A stretch of DNA of 64,000 bases from Sphingobacteriaceae bacterium (lineage in GTDB: Bacteria > Bacteroidota > Bacteroidia > B-17B0 > Aurantibacillaceae), in NCBI GenBank assembly GCA_947480015.1, contig CANKBS010000016.1, positions 1 to 64,000 on the forward strand, given 5' to 3'. The translations under genes were made by a program, and so were the position numbers. The number at the start of each line of letters is the position of its first letter. Position 1 is the first letter of the stretch. The notes beneath the pieces were generated by a model. The model was not told the DNA's origin. It saw only the letters and a list, made by a program, of their open reading frames with translations, and did not search any database. Of this stretch, positions 1 to 9,818 are shown piece by piece.

Positions 1-2655
1 CAACCCTTGGCTATGACCTTATTTATGAGTGTTAGCAGTCCAACGGCCTGCGTGGGTGATAGCATTACCGTGGCGGGCATGAATACTGGCGGCTCTCCGC
101 CTTATACCTATACCTGGACAGCCGGACCACCTTCACCCACCTATCAGGTTACGCATGCACTTGGCGGTTCTTATACTTACACGCTAAACAGTACCGATAA
201 TGTGGGTTGTCCCATTTCATCCATTGCTACCATTACGTTTGTACCTAGACCGAGTTTAAGCGTTTCCAATGTTTCCATTTGTCCCTTTGCTGTTGGGACT
301 TTTACGGCCTTAGGCGCGAGTTCGTATACCTGGGCTTCGACTTCGCTCAGCCTGACAGGTGTTACCTTCACAGCTTCTCCGCTGACGAACTCTCAGTATA
401 CACTTATTGGAACGGCCTTGGGATGTACTTCGGTGGCGCATCCGAATATGATTTTGAAACCTGTGCCAAGTGTGAGCTTTAGTTCTAATTCGCCTATTTG
501 CAACGGCCAAAATTTACAATTAATCGCAAGCGGTGGATCTTCTTATGTTTGGACTGGACCACTGGTATATAGCTCTTCCATTTCTAACCCTTTACTCATT
601 GCCGCAAATCCGGCTACTTCAGGTGTTTACCAGTTCACGGCTACTGCCGCTAATTCTTGTACGGCTTCAACAAATGGCACTGTTACCGTTTATCCTACAC
701 CAACCCTTTCTGCCTTGGGCAGCACGGTGTGCAGCACACAAATACTAAGTTTAACGGCCAGTTCCTTTACCGGAGCTACTTTTGTATGGTCGGGCCCCTT
801 AAACTATAACTCGGTTCAACAAACACCCTTTGTCTACAGTCCACTGGTACAAGCCTCGGGTAATTATACGGTAAAAGCCACCAGTGTGCAAGGCTGCACT
901 AACACAGCCATAGCCAATGTAACGGTAACGGGCATGCCGGCGGCTGGCATTATCAGTAATAGTCCCCGTTGTTTTGGCGAGACCTTAAATTTAACCGGTA
1001 CCGGAGGACTATTTTATAGTTGGAGTGGACCAAATGGTTTTAGCTCTACCAATCAAAATCCGCAAATAAACAATGTAACAGTACCGGCAGGGGGTGTTTA
1101 TACCTTGGTTATTACCAGCGGTCCTTGTGTTGCCAGTGCCACCAAAACCATAACGGTTTATGCCTTGCCGCAACCAACGGCTACCAATAACGGACCATTA
1201 TGCCAAACCAAAACCTTGATTTTAAATGCACCCACTAGTGGCGTGTTTTATAATTGGTCGGGCCCACTGGGTTATTCTAATTTTAACCAACATCCAACGC
1301 CACTCGATTCGGTAAAACCGGCTCATGCGGGGGTTTATACCTTGGTGGTAACAGATAATCATAACTGTGTGAACTGGACGACAACGACATTAAGCGTGAT
1401 GCAAAATCCAAGCATTACAGCCATAGGTGCAACGGTATGTTTAAACGATACCGCCGTATTAAAGGCTCAGGGTGCTACGACGTATTTATGGTATGGTCCA
1501 AATAATTATTCTTACAACAAGGCTAATGCCCTTATAAAAAGTGCCACAAGTGTGGCTCCAACTATTTACACGGTGGTGGGCACGGCGGTGAATACCTGCA
1601 GCGATATCACGATAGTAAAATTAGTGACCATTCCCTTACCAATTCCATCACTTACAGCAAAACCAAAAACCCGTTTGTGTTTAAAGGAAACTTTACTACT
1701 GGAAGGATTTGGAGGTTTGAGTTATGATTGGCAATCACCGGGAAGTTTATTGTACTCGGGAAAAACCATTTCGGTTAATTTAATGAGCATGGCTTATGCC
1801 GGTGATTATACCTTAACGGTATGGGACATGAATGCATGCCATAATAGCACCAGCATTGCCATACAAATGGATGACTTACCGAATGGCAATTTGGGAGGAA
1901 ATAAAATGCAGGGCTGTGTGCCATTTAAGTCGGATTTTAGTTTTTATTCAGCACTTAATATCACATCGGTAAAAACCACATGGCAGTTAGACGGTAAAGT
2001 ATTTGCGAGTAAAACCTTTTCATATAATTTTGTAAAAGCGGGCGATTATCCCATAATTGGTGCGTATTTAGATACCCTGACCAATTGCCGCAATACCGGA
2101 AGCTTTGTAGTAAACGCTTATGCCTTGCCGCTGGCTAATTACACGTATAGTCCGGAGAAGCCGGTAGAGAGTGTGGATGATGTTATTTTTACCAATACCT
2201 CGAAGGGAGAATATCAAAAAAGTTGGACCTGGTTTTTTATGGATAACAATCCGATAAAATCAAACAGAGAGCAAATCACTTATTTGTTTAAGGACGCGGG
2301 CATTTATCCGGTGGTGATGATCGTGAAGAACGGCTGGGGTTGCTCAGATACAGTGGTGAAGGCAATAAAGGTAGAAGCTGATTTTAATATTTATGTACCC
2401 AATGCCTTTACCCCCAATGGTGATGGCATGAATGAAGTATTTATGCCGGTATTACGAGGGGTGAAATTTTATCATTTATCAATTTTTGATCGCTGGGGAG
2501 CCGAGTTGTTTGAAAGTGTGGAGATTAACAACGGTTGGGATGGCACCTTTAACACCGTGAACTGTAAACAGGATGTATATGTGTGGAAGATCACGGTCTC
2601 AGCCAATAACGGGCAAGAGAAAGAAATGACGGGGCATGTGAGTTTGTATCGATAG
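1..2655 (+). CDS. T9SS type B surface protein, 5' end outside window
   Basis: The frame is open from base 1, so the N-terminus lies outside the window. What remains is about 880 residues of Ser/Thr/Gly/Pro-rich Ig/PKD-like beta repeats with regularly spaced Cys and Trp (for example YSWSGPNGFSS). The last 85 residues are a classic gliding-motility/CHU_C type B sorting domain: VYVPNAFTPNGDGMNEVF, then FDRWG, GWDGT, and CKQDVYVWK. Such proteins are exported by the type IX secretion system and attached to the cell surface, often as adhesins. It is a close paralogue of the protein at 32,342-36,856, whose middle and end align with it along the whole visible length. The ligand is unknown. Confidence 0.88.
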   Translation, partial: QPLAMTLFMSVSSPTACVGDSITVAGMNTGGSPPYTYTWTAGPPSPTYQVTHALGGSYTYTLNSTDNVGCPISSIATITFVPRPSLSVSNVSICPFAVGTFTALGASSYTWASTSLSLTGVTFTASPLTNSQYTLIGTALGCTSVAHPNMILKPVPSVSFSSNSPICNGQNLQLIASGGSSYVWTGPLVYSSSISNPLLIAANPATSGVYQFTATAANSCTASTNGTVTVYPTPTLSALGSTVCSTQILSLTASSFTGATFVWSGPLNYNSVQQTPFVYSPLVQASGNYTVKATSVQGCTNTAIANVTVTGMPAAGIISNSPRCFGETLNLTGTGGLFYSWSGPNGFSSTNQNPQINNVTVPAGGVYTLVITSGPCVASATKTITVYALPQPTATNNGPLCQTKTLILNAPTSGVFYNWSGPLGYSNFNQHPTPLDSVKPAHAGVYTLVVTDNHNCVNWTTTTLSVMQNPSITAIGATVCLNDTAVLKAQGATTYLWYGPNNYSYNKANALIKSATSVAPTIYTVVGTAVNTCSDITIVKLVTIPLPIPSLTAKPKTRLCLKETLLLEGFGGLSYDWQSPGSLLYSGKTISVNLMSMAYAGDYTLTVWDMNACHNSTSIAIQMDDLPNGNLGGNKMQGCVPFKSDFSFYSALNITSVKTTWQLDGKVFASKTFSYNFVKAGDYPIIGAYLDTLTNCRNTGSFVVNAYALPLANYTYSPEKPVESVDDVIFTNTSKGEYQKSWTWFFMDNNPIKSNREQITYLFKDAGIYPVVMIVKNGWGCSDTVVKAIKVEADFNIYVPNAFTPNGDGMNEVFMPVLRGVKFYHLSIFDRWGAELFESVEINNGWDGTFNTVNCKQDVYVWKITVSANNGQEKEMTGHVSLYR

Positions 2656-2679
2656 CTTTTTCTTTTAAGACTACGTTTA

Positions 2680-2915
2680 GCTTTCTACTCTTTAACCACA
2701 AAGGCGCACAAAGAAAAGGCACAAAGGACACAGAGCTAGATGCCTATTTTTTAATCACCCTTCGTCCGATGGCTATCGGACACAATATGTTTTAAACAAA
2801 GCAAAATATTTTTTTCTGTGCCTCATTTACTCTGTCCCTCAGTGTTAATCTGTACCTCTCTCCCTCTGTGTTGAAAAGAACCGAGACAGTTCCTGAATAA
2901 AACGAAAGCTAATTT
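2680..2915. repeat. Intergenic stretch with short direct-repeat-like text and a small hairpin
   Basis: Near 2,693-2,737 there are repeated ACAAAGG/CACAAAG-like words. Near 2,817-2,871 there are CTCTGTG/CTGTGCC-like words that are roughly their reverse complement. Between them, about 2,764-2,781, lies the hairpin GTCCGA-TGGCTA-TCGGAC. This kind of low-complexity intergenic repeat is common in Bacteroidota genomes. I assign no function. Confidence 0.4.
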
Positions 2916-2918
2916 TTT

Positions 2919-3929
2919 TTATTCTTTAATAATCTTAATCACTTGTTGTTGTACACCATCTATTATCTTAAGACAATAAACACCGGCTTCTAGAGATTTA
3001 AGATCAAGGGCATTCGTGGTTTTTAAGTCAGTTATTTTATACACCTCTTGACCAAAAACATTCTGAATACTTAGCTGCATGTTCTCATAATTTTGATGAC
3101 TGAGATCCAAAAATAATACATCCTTTACCGGATTTGGATAGGCATTCATACTTAAATAATCAGATGTTGAACTTTTTAAACCGGCAAAAATGTTTTTAAT
3201 ATTATCACCCTTTGTACCCATGTAATCCACTGCACAATCGGTATACACGCGAAATGTCCAAAACTGTCTAAAATCACAACCATTGGCGCAAGTGCCCCAA
3301 CCATATGAGTAGGTGAGTTCGGTATAATTTGGGTTAATCGAATCGGTAATATTTCTCACGTCATCGTAACCGCTTTCGATAACTGAGCTATTAACACCCG
3401 GGATGAGTGAAAAGGTTTTTGTTAGAGGAAGTAAATTGTAATTGCTATCGGCTTTAAAAACCACCTTATCGTCGAAGGTGCTTTGATAATAACTCCAAAT
3501 CTGTAAATGGTATTTCGTTATTAAATTATCTACTGTTGGATTAAGTGTTGGCAAAATACTGTTTTTAAGATTTTGCATCCAGGATAGAGAAGGCGTTGCT
3601 GAAACACTTATAAAATTAAGTTCGGGACTAAGGTTGGTATGAATTTTTAAGGTATCAATTACCGTATCGCGTGAACTGGAAGTTGTGAGATTATTAACAG
3701 CTAAGAGCGCTTTCATGTAGAGGCTTCTTAAACTTTGTTTTAAAACAATACTGTCTTTGTAATTATCGTTGCTGTGGTAGGTTCTTCGTTGCGTTAAACG
3801 ATCGGCATCTTTTTGCAATTTCGCTTTTAGAAAATCGCTGCCATTACAATTGGAAGGCGTTTGGGTGCCTTGCCCGATAGCCAGTTGCGACAAAACTAAA
3901 AAACAGCTGAGATATAGAATGTGTTTCAT
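2919..3929 (-). CDS. Secreted protein with T9SS type A sorting domain
   Basis: A 336-residue protein. An N-terminal signal peptide (MKHILYLSCFLVLSQLAIGQ) is followed by a region with no family I recognise, containing a WGTCANGCDF-type Cys pair around residue 215. The last about 75 residues are a Por secretion tail: MNAYPNPVKDVLFLDLS, then LEAGVYCLKI and a basic end. The protein is probably exported through the Sec and T9SS pathways. Its start is 25 nt downstream of the lipoprotein gene at 3,954-4,964 on the same strand, so the two may be co-transcribed. Confidence 0.8.
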   Translation of the reverse strand: MKHILYLSCFLVLSQLAIGQGTQTPSNCNGSDFLKAKLQKDADRLTQRRTYHSNDNYKDSIVLKQSLRSLYMKALLAVNNLTTSSSRDTVIDTLKIHTNLSPELNFISVSATPSLSWMQNLKNSILPTLNPTVDNLITKYHLQIWSYYQSTFDDKVVFKADSNYNLLPLTKTFSLIPGVNSSVIESGYDDVRNITDSINPNYTELTYSYGWGTCANGCDFRQFWTFRVYTDCAVDYMGTKGDNIKNIFAGLKSSTSDYLSMNAYPNPVKDVLFLDLSHQNYENMQLSIQNVFGQEVYKITDLKTTNALDLKSLEAGVYCLKIIDGVQQQVIKIIKE

Positions 3930-3953
3930 TTTAATTAGTTATTGGAAAAATGA

Positions 3954-4964
3954 TTAAGGGAAAACTCTGATTTCGGTGAGTACCAAACTTTGTAAATTTA
4001 ATTCTAAGGATTTGTATTCATGAAATAATTTAGTCGGGCTTAAGGCCTTTATGGTATGACAGGTAAGGGTTAACTCGTCGGGTTTAAATGAAATAATTGG
4101 ATTGTCGTAAATGCGATTGGGGCAGTTTTTTAGAATTAATTCAGGAGTCAGTGTTTTTAGATTACACCTGTATATGCCATTCTTATTGGACCAATACAAA
4201 TTTTCGTCGTTGTTATCGAGACAAAGATCGTCAAAGTAAATTTGGGCGTCTTTTGAATTATATGGACCGGAAAGTAAGGTGCTTTCGCCTTGACCACCCA
4301 TGTCGTGAAGGATCAAATAAACCGCACTGCCACTAGTTCGGAGATAGATAATTTTATCTGATTTTTTAAAAACTGCAGTAAAAGGTATTTCTGTTGGAAC
4401 AGAATTAATAACCAATCCGGATGAATTAATTTTCATTAATTGCGAACTGATGGTGGCGTATGCTTGCTGATAGTAATAAATATTTTTGCCGCTATAATCC
4501 CATTTTGGATCCTGAGTCGTTTTGCCCGTTGTAAGCGCTACCAAACTATCACCATTGGCTTTTATTTTATAAACGGTGTTGTCGCTTGAACTGAAAACTA
4601 ACCAGCCAAATTGATTCATCTGAGGTAAAAAATAACCCGTACCGCCAAGTGGTATTGCGTTTTTCGTTATCAGATTAAAATTTATAACCTGATTAAATCC
4701 ATACAAATCACCATTTACCCTACAAATCACCTCATCGGGATTAAGTGGGTTGTATATAAAAGCATTGATGTTTTTACTTTCATCGGTGGTACTGTCGGTC
4801 CAGCCAAATGGAATAGGCGTTGCAGGCAAGTCCAAACAAGCATTCACACTATCCACCGTAATTAGAGGGGGAGGCGTATCTACTGCCGGCGTGCTTTTTG
4901 AGGGTTTATGGCAATTAACTAAAAGACCGCTCAGCAATGTATATAATAGGTAACGTGTTTTCAA
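3954..4964 (-). CDS. Lipoprotein, TolB/beta-propeller-like
   Basis: 336 residues. The N-terminus MKTRYLLYTLLSGLLVNCHK carries a lipobox (LVNC), predicting a lipid-anchored exported protein. The body has repeated blade-like motifs ending in DGSKI/GKNIYYYQ-type strands (WDYSGKNIYYY, NDENLYWSNKNGIYRC), which suggests a propeller related to TolB or DUF5050-like folds. It lacks a T9SS tail. It lies directly upstream of the T9SS type A protein gene on the same strand. The function is unknown. Confidence 0.7.
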   Translation of the reverse strand: MKTRYLLYTLLSGLLVNCHKPSKSTPAVDTPPPLITVDSVNACLDLPATPIPFGWTDSTTDESKNINAFIYNPLNPDEVICRVNGDLYGFNQVINFNLITKNAIPLGGTGYFLPQMNQFGWLVFSSSDNTVYKIKANGDSLVALTTGKTTQDPKWDYSGKNIYYYQQAYATISSQLMKINSSGLVINSVPTEIPFTAVFKKSDKIIYLRTSGSAVYLILHDMGGQGESTLLSGPYNSKDAQIYFDDLCLDNNDENLYWSNKNGIYRCNLKTLTPELILKNCPNRIYDNPIISFKPDELTLTCHTIKALSPTKLFHEYKSLELNLQSLVLTEIRVFP

Positions 4965-5728
4965 AACTTATGTATCACATAAAGTTATGAAAAATCAGCT
5001 TAGTCCTTTTTAATTTGGAGGTAATGTACTAACACTTGGTTTTTAATTAAAATAAGGTAAATAAAAGTCAATTATTCATGGTTAAGCAATTCGTGTAAAT
5101 TTCCGTAAATGAGTTTAAGTCATTGATTGTTAGCGTAATTTGTTTCATTAGTTCGAACACTACTTTTTCACTAGTTTACTTTTGTTTTCCCTTCTTGAAG
5201 GGCCTTAAATACGATTAGCCGGCGCCCGCCTTCATTCATGCCCTGATTGGTCTTAAACTTAGCACCACTCGGAAACACCAGCATGACGGGTTTTTTTTGG
5301 ATAAATTAAAAAGGGCCAGTTCGCGTTTGTATTCTTTGTGATCAAAGTCTTTCATGGCACGCGCATAATAAAAACTCGGATTATTCCATTTGATGCGCTC
5401 TAAAATTTCTTTATCATAGCCTAAGCCTAACTTACGAATGTATTCCACTGTAGTTTTTATTGCTAAATCTAACTTTTGGATAGGAACAGCTAAACTTCTT
5501 GTTCATTTAGTTTGACTATTGATTGTTTTTTGAATTCTAAACCCAGCTTTATTACTACTGCGTTAATCATTCATAACTCTTTTAGCCAATGCAGTTATTC
5601 CTTTTCAAAAGCAACATACAAAAACCGGGAAATGTATAATTCCCTTACTTTGACTAATTTTTAATTAAAATAAATGTTTTTTAAGCAATGAAGTTTGTAC
5701 CATTTTAGTTCTAACTATAAAACTCAAT
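4965..5728. other. 764-base gap with only a doubtful gene remnant
   Basis: No intact gene is recognised here. There is a minus-strand open frame at 5,236-5,448 (listed separately as a remnant). A TACTTTTG word at 5,176-5,183 matches the Bacteroidota -7 promoter consensus TAnnTTTG, but no gene follows it on the + strand. The rest is AT-rich with no repeat that I can see. Confidence 0.5.
5236..5448 (-). pseudogene. Probable gene fragment, 70 codons
   Basis: The first about 50 residues (MEYIRKLGLGYDKEILERI onward) look like normal soluble protein rich in Lys and Glu. The last about 20 (CWCFRVVLSLRPIRA) look like out-of-frame sequence. This pattern fits a 5' piece of a gene that ends after a frameshift. 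I recognise no family. It could also be a chance open frame. Confidence 0.3.
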
Positions 5729-6763
5729 TTATTCAAATTCTAGTTTGTTTCGCAATTGATTTTTGTTGAAGTAATACACTTCAAAGCTCTCTTTACCAAT
5801 GTCGTGGACTTCTTCGATGACAAATGTTTCAGCGTTTTCGCGGTTAGAAATCACAAAGTTTTGTTGCTCCACCGAAAGTTCCTTAAAGGGGATAACCTGT
5901 TCAAATTCAAAACCCTCATCATAGGTAAATTCTAAACTGTAATTGGCTTGCTGCCATTTTAATTTGGCTTCTACACCTTCTGAAATAGGATTAGCCTGAA
6001 AGCTGCCGTTATTATTTAATAACAGGTCTTTACTTGTTTGAATTAACATAAATAATCCAGAAACAACCATGGCCAGATAACCTGTTTTTTGAAAAATAAA
6101 TTCACTTAAAAATGGCAAAACCCATTTCATGGTAAAGGTTGAGAGCAGAGCCGAGCATGCCACAACCAGACCTATGGATACAACCCTTGCGGTGATGAGA
6201 CCTAACAAAGCATACAGAATAATTTTAATGAGATGTAGAATCACTTCATTGGCTGCGCGGGTAGCAATAATTTCTTCCTTGCTTAAACCATAACGCAAAT
6301 AAAATTTATTAAATAATAAACCAACGGCTCCTGTGAGTCCTGATAAAAACCCTGCACTAAAACCTATGAGCATTAATACCAGTGGACTATGGGTTCTTTT
6401 GGTTAGGGACTCTTTTGGGTTTTTAAATAAAAACGGCAGGTTGCTTAATAAGAACAAACCCATACTAATTTCGATGTAAATGGGATTTAGATACTTTAAT
6501 AAAAAGGCACCGAGTAAAACGGCTGGTAATGCTGCAGGCACAAAATAGCGAACAATGGCCCAACAAATATTTTTTCTAAATACTAGGATACGGGTTCCTG
6601 AGCTGGTAAAGGTTCCGATGGATAAAGCGGAAGGAATAAAACTTACCGGTAACAATCTTCCCAAAACAGGCATGAGCATTAGTCCGGCGCCACCACCCAC
6701 CATGGCACTTAAAGAAAAGGCCAGATAACTGATAATAAAAACAATGACTAGGGTGCTTAGCAT
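5729..6763 (-). CDS. TauE/SafE-like permease with soluble C-terminal extension
   Basis: 344 residues. Residues 1-255 contain about eight hydrophobic segments with Gly/Ala-rich helices typical of the TauE/SafE (DUF81) family of anion or sulfite/organosulfonate exporters (SAMVGGGAGLMLMPVLG at the N-terminus and FSAGFLSGLTGAVGLLFNK in the middle, the duplicated half-motif). Residues about 255-344 form an acidic, soluble tail that normal members lack. The substrate cannot be told from sequence. The gene stands alone between AT-rich gaps, with the DUF2231-like gene upstream on the same strand. Confidence 0.75.
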   Translation of the reverse strand: MLSTLVIVFIISYLAFSLSAMVGGGAGLMLMPVLGRLLPVSFIPSALSIGTFTSSGTRILVFRKNICWAIVRYFVPAALPAVLLGAFLLKYLNPIYIEISMGLFLLSNLPFLFKNPKESLTKRTHSPLVLMLIGFSAGFLSGLTGAVGLLFNKFYLRYGLSKEEIIATRAANEVILHLIKIILYALLGLITARVVSIGLVVACSALLSTFTMKWVLPFLSEFIFQKTGYLAMVVSGLFMLIQTSKDLLLNNNGSFQANPISEGVEAKLKWQQANYSLEFTYDEGFEFEQVIPFKELSVEQQNFVISNRENAETFVIEEVHDIGKESFEVYYFNKNQLRNKLEFE

Positions 6764-6884
6764 TAATCTGAATTTAAGTGATCGTTAGAAAAATAAGTTA
6801 AGGATACATACACTAACATAGAAAAAAAAAGACTCTGATTTAAATCCATCAAAGCCTATTCAACTATACTTACAAATTTTATTA

Positions 6885-7373
6885 TCAATCCTGGTCCGAT
6901 TCTCTTTCTGTTTTCATTAAAATCTTTTCCTGTGCTGAACTAAACTCGGTATGTCTAATTTTACCGCCCAAATAAGCTGTCCAGCCTATCAAGCCAAAGG
7001 CAATAACACAAACAATCATAACCACTTTGGCAAAGCGAAAAGTAAGTGATGATTTTTTATAAATAAAATAAAGACCGATACAGGCAAGGAGTCCCAATAA
7101 AATCATGGATAATAATCCAAGCATGGCAAATTCTTCATGTTGCTCAATACTAGCTTTAACAATTCCCGGCAAATCTTCTATCGCTTCTTCAGCCGGTTCA
7201 CCCGTAAAATATGCAACGCCTGCCCCAAGAGCGGCAATTAAAAGAACCCCATAGGCTGCGGCCTGGGTATCTTCGCTTTTTTTAAATAACCCGTAAATTA
7301 AAACCAAAGCTCCTAACATGGCGCCCATAATAGGAAGATGATTAATTATTAAATGCAAATGTGCCTGACTCAT
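6885..7373 (-). CDS. Four-helix membrane protein, DUF2231-like
   Basis: 162 residues with four hydrophobic segments (residues about 8-26, 38-57, 82-104 and 113-134). HLHLIINHLPIMGAMLG near the start and IEQHEEFAMLG in the middle supply His residues at helix ends, as in DUF2231-type membrane proteins that may bind haem. The C-terminal KIRHTEF motif also fits this group. The role is not established. It is a separate small gene upstream of the TauE-like gene on the same strand. Confidence 0.7.
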   Translation of the reverse strand: MSQAHLHLIINHLPIMGAMLGALVLIYGLFKKSEDTQAAAYGVLLIAALGAGVAYFTGEPAEEAIEDLPGIVKASIEQHEEFAMLGLLSMILLGLLACIGLYFIYKKSSLTFRFAKVVMIVCVIAFGLIGWTAYLGGKIRHTEFSSAQEKILMKTERESDQD

Positions 7374-7618
7374 GGTGTTTTTTTTAAAGGTTATTGACTT
7401 AGAACATAAGGCAAAATTACATGTTAATACTCATAAACCTTACTCCATTAGCTGTTAAACTTGCCTAATTCGCAAGTTTACATGCAAGTTGTATAATAAA
7501 TAATAATAATCAGATACAAGATGAGTGCATAATTCGATAAACTGAGCATGAGCCAGACAATAAAATAAAGCAACTGAGCTATCGCATTGTTTGGGGCGGC
7601 ATCGATGTCCGGTTTTTT

Positions 7619-7905
7619 TCATAAGTCACACAATGATGCGTTTAGCAAAGCCTCATTGTATTCTATATTGCGGTACAAACTTGCTTTTACGCTTCTTCCT
7701 CGTATAAAGGCGGTGTATTCGGTTAATAAATGATGAATGTCGTGAATTTTAACGGCCGTGATACGAGCCTTGGTGTTGGGAACCGGAATAAAAACCGGAC
7801 CGATCTTTATTCCGAAAAATTTGTCATCATAAGCGCCATTGGTAAACTGGTATTTTTTAAAATACAATTCCAGCGCATCGTTTACTTTTAAATCGTCGGC
7901 TTATG
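7619..7905 (-). pseudogene. Decayed Coq4-like gene
   Basis: The readable part is NTKARITAVKIHDIHHLL, close to the H-D-x-x-H signature of Coq4-like ubiquinone-biosynthesis-related proteins that occur in Bacteroidota. The similar reading ADDLKVNDALELYF extends upstream to an in-frame TAA with no ATG, and the protein stops after only about 80 residues where the family runs to over 150. The end (YRNIEYNEALLNASLCDL) is unlike the family. I read this as a gene truncated at both ends. The family call rests on memory of the motif alone. Confidence 0.5.
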
Positions 7906-8024
7906 TTTTTAAATCGGACACCTGTTTTGAAACAAAATTACAACAAATCAGAATTCGAATAATTTATAATGAGATTTATCAAAGCGTGAAGTAAATCGAT
8001 AAAATCGCAAAAAGTATTTTTATT

Positions 8025-9290
8025 TTATACAAACTGCAAATAGATCAGCAAACCTGCGGCCAGTGTCATTATGATGAGTGCCGCAAATCCCAAAACATTA
8101 GTAAGTTTTCCATTCACAAATTCGCCCATTATTTTTTTATTATTTGAAATGTGTAAAATAATGGCAATTAAAACAGGGGCGGTTAATCCATACAATATGG
8201 CGGTGTATATCAAGGCGTCAATAGGGGAGATGCCAATATAATTTAATGAAAGGCCAAGCAGCAGCGAAATGCCAATGATCACATAAAAGGCTTTGGCTTC
8301 GTGAAACTTTTTATCCAGGCCTTGTTCCCAGCCAAAGGTTTCCGTAAACATATAAGACAAAGATCCGCTTAAAACCGGTATGGCTATAAGTCCAGTGCCA
8401 ATTACCCCAATGGCAAATAATAAATAAGCCAGGTTGCCAGCCAAGGGTTTTAATGCCATAGCGGCTTGTTCAACAGTATCTATCTGGTGTACCCCGGCAT
8501 TAAATAAAACAGTACCGGTGGTAAGAATTATAAAATACATTACCAGTCCCGAGAAACTCATCCCAAAATCAACATCGTTTTGAACTTCATTTACCAATTG
8601 CTTGTTCACGACCACATGTCTGCTTTTCTGTTTAAATTCTTCCACTTCAACCGAAGCTTGCCAGAAAAATAAATAGGGTGAAATGGTTGTACCCAGAATA
8701 CCCACAATGATGGCAATAAATTTTTTATCGAAGCGGATGGTTGGAATAAAGGTGGCTTTCAGAATTTCGGCGTAATTTTGTTTGTATAAAAAAGGCACAA
8801 TAAAATATACCAGCATAACGATGCATAAGTACTTTAACACCGAAGCCATTTTTTGATAAGGCAAATAAATGATCATGCCCAATAATAAAAAAGTAAAGAG
8901 CACACTAAAATACATGGCGTCAATGTTAGGGAACAATAAATTACCCACAGCACCCATGCCGGCAATGTCGGCGCCAATGTTCATGACTATGGCAGGGAAA
9001 CTAAAAAGCAACATCACATATAAGATAGGTCTTGGATAGTGTTTTTTTAAAGTACCGGTTAACCCTTGACTGGTAACTAATCCAATGCGGGCGCACATTT
9101 GTTGAATGGCAGCCATTAAAGGAAAGGCCACAATGGACGTCCATAATGTAGCTAAACCATAAGCTGCTCCGGCTTGTGAATAGGTGGCAATTCCCGATGG
9201 ATCATCGTCGCTGGCACCGGTAATCAAACCCGGGCCCAATACTTTCCAAAAACGCGAGAGTTTAGTGCCTTTTTTCTTTTCGGAAGTCAT
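8025..9290 (-). CDS. Nramp-family divalent metal transporter, variant motif
   Basis: 421 residues, about eleven membrane helices. The helix-1 motif is SDDDPSGIATYSQ where canonical Mn/Fe Nramps have DPGN, and the helix-6 region reads ISPYLFFWQASVEVEE where canonical members have an MPH motif. Both changes put it in the NRAMP-related group found in Bacteroidota and other bacteria, whose metal preference may differ (some are linked to Mg). It acts in the inner membrane. It is preceded by a 480-base gap and has no partner gene. Confidence 0.85.
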   Translation of the reverse strand: MTSEKKKGTKLSRFWKVLGPGLITGASDDDPSGIATYSQAGAAYGLATLWTSIVAFPLMAAIQQMCARIGLVTSQGLTGTLKKHYPRPILYVMLLFSFPAIVMNIGADIAGMGAVGNLLFPNIDAMYFSVLFTFLLLGMIIYLPYQKMASVLKYLCIVMLVYFIVPFLYKQNYAEILKATFIPTIRFDKKFIAIIVGILGTTISPYLFFWQASVEVEEFKQKSRHVVVNKQLVNEVQNDVDFGMSFSGLVMYFIILTTGTVLFNAGVHQIDTVEQAAMALKPLAGNLAYLLFAIGVIGTGLIAIPVLSGSLSYMFTETFGWEQGLDKKFHEAKAFYVIIGISLLLGLSLNYIGISPIDALIYTAILYGLTAPVLIAIILHISNNKKIMGEFVNGKLTNVLGFAALIIMTLAAGLLIYLQFV

Positions 9291-9818
9291 GGTTCAAATT
9301 AAGCATTAAGAATCAAAAGGAAAGTTAAGTAGAAAAGCCGAACTTTAATTGTGTATTCTTTGAATACCTTCAGTTTTTTTGTTGTTTAAAAAATTTAGTA
9401 TTTAACTTTATAAGGCTATTAGGTTCCTTTATTTAACAAAATAGTAGTGGTTTTATGCGTACCTTTGTATCGTTATCTTGAAAGGCGATCTTTCTTTCTA
9501 TAGTTAGATTGTTTGCAGAATCAAAACCAAACTCTGGTATAGACTCTGTTTTTTAACAAGCAATTGATTGGTTTAAATTATGAAATCTATTCAAATGTAA
9601 TTTATTCTGCCTAAAAAAATTTAAGCATAGTTAATTACACATTAATTTAAAGTCAATCTTTATCAACATTATTGCTTTCCTCACCTGAAACTTATACCTC
9701 AATTATTTGGATAAAATTACCGAACCCTAGATAAGGAATACGAAGTTTTCATCATATTCTCAAAAGAATAAAGTTGAAATTAAAAAATGAGCGAACAGAA
9801 ATCGATAAAATTAAAATA
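9291..9818. other. Gap with possible promoter of the histidine kinase gene
   Basis: About 500 AT-rich bases without a gene. TACCTTTG at 9,460-9,467 matches the -7 element of Bacteroidota promoters, on the + strand, about 360 bases before the kinase start. No clear TTTG -33 partner is seen at the usual distance. Nothing else is recognised. Confidence 0.35.
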
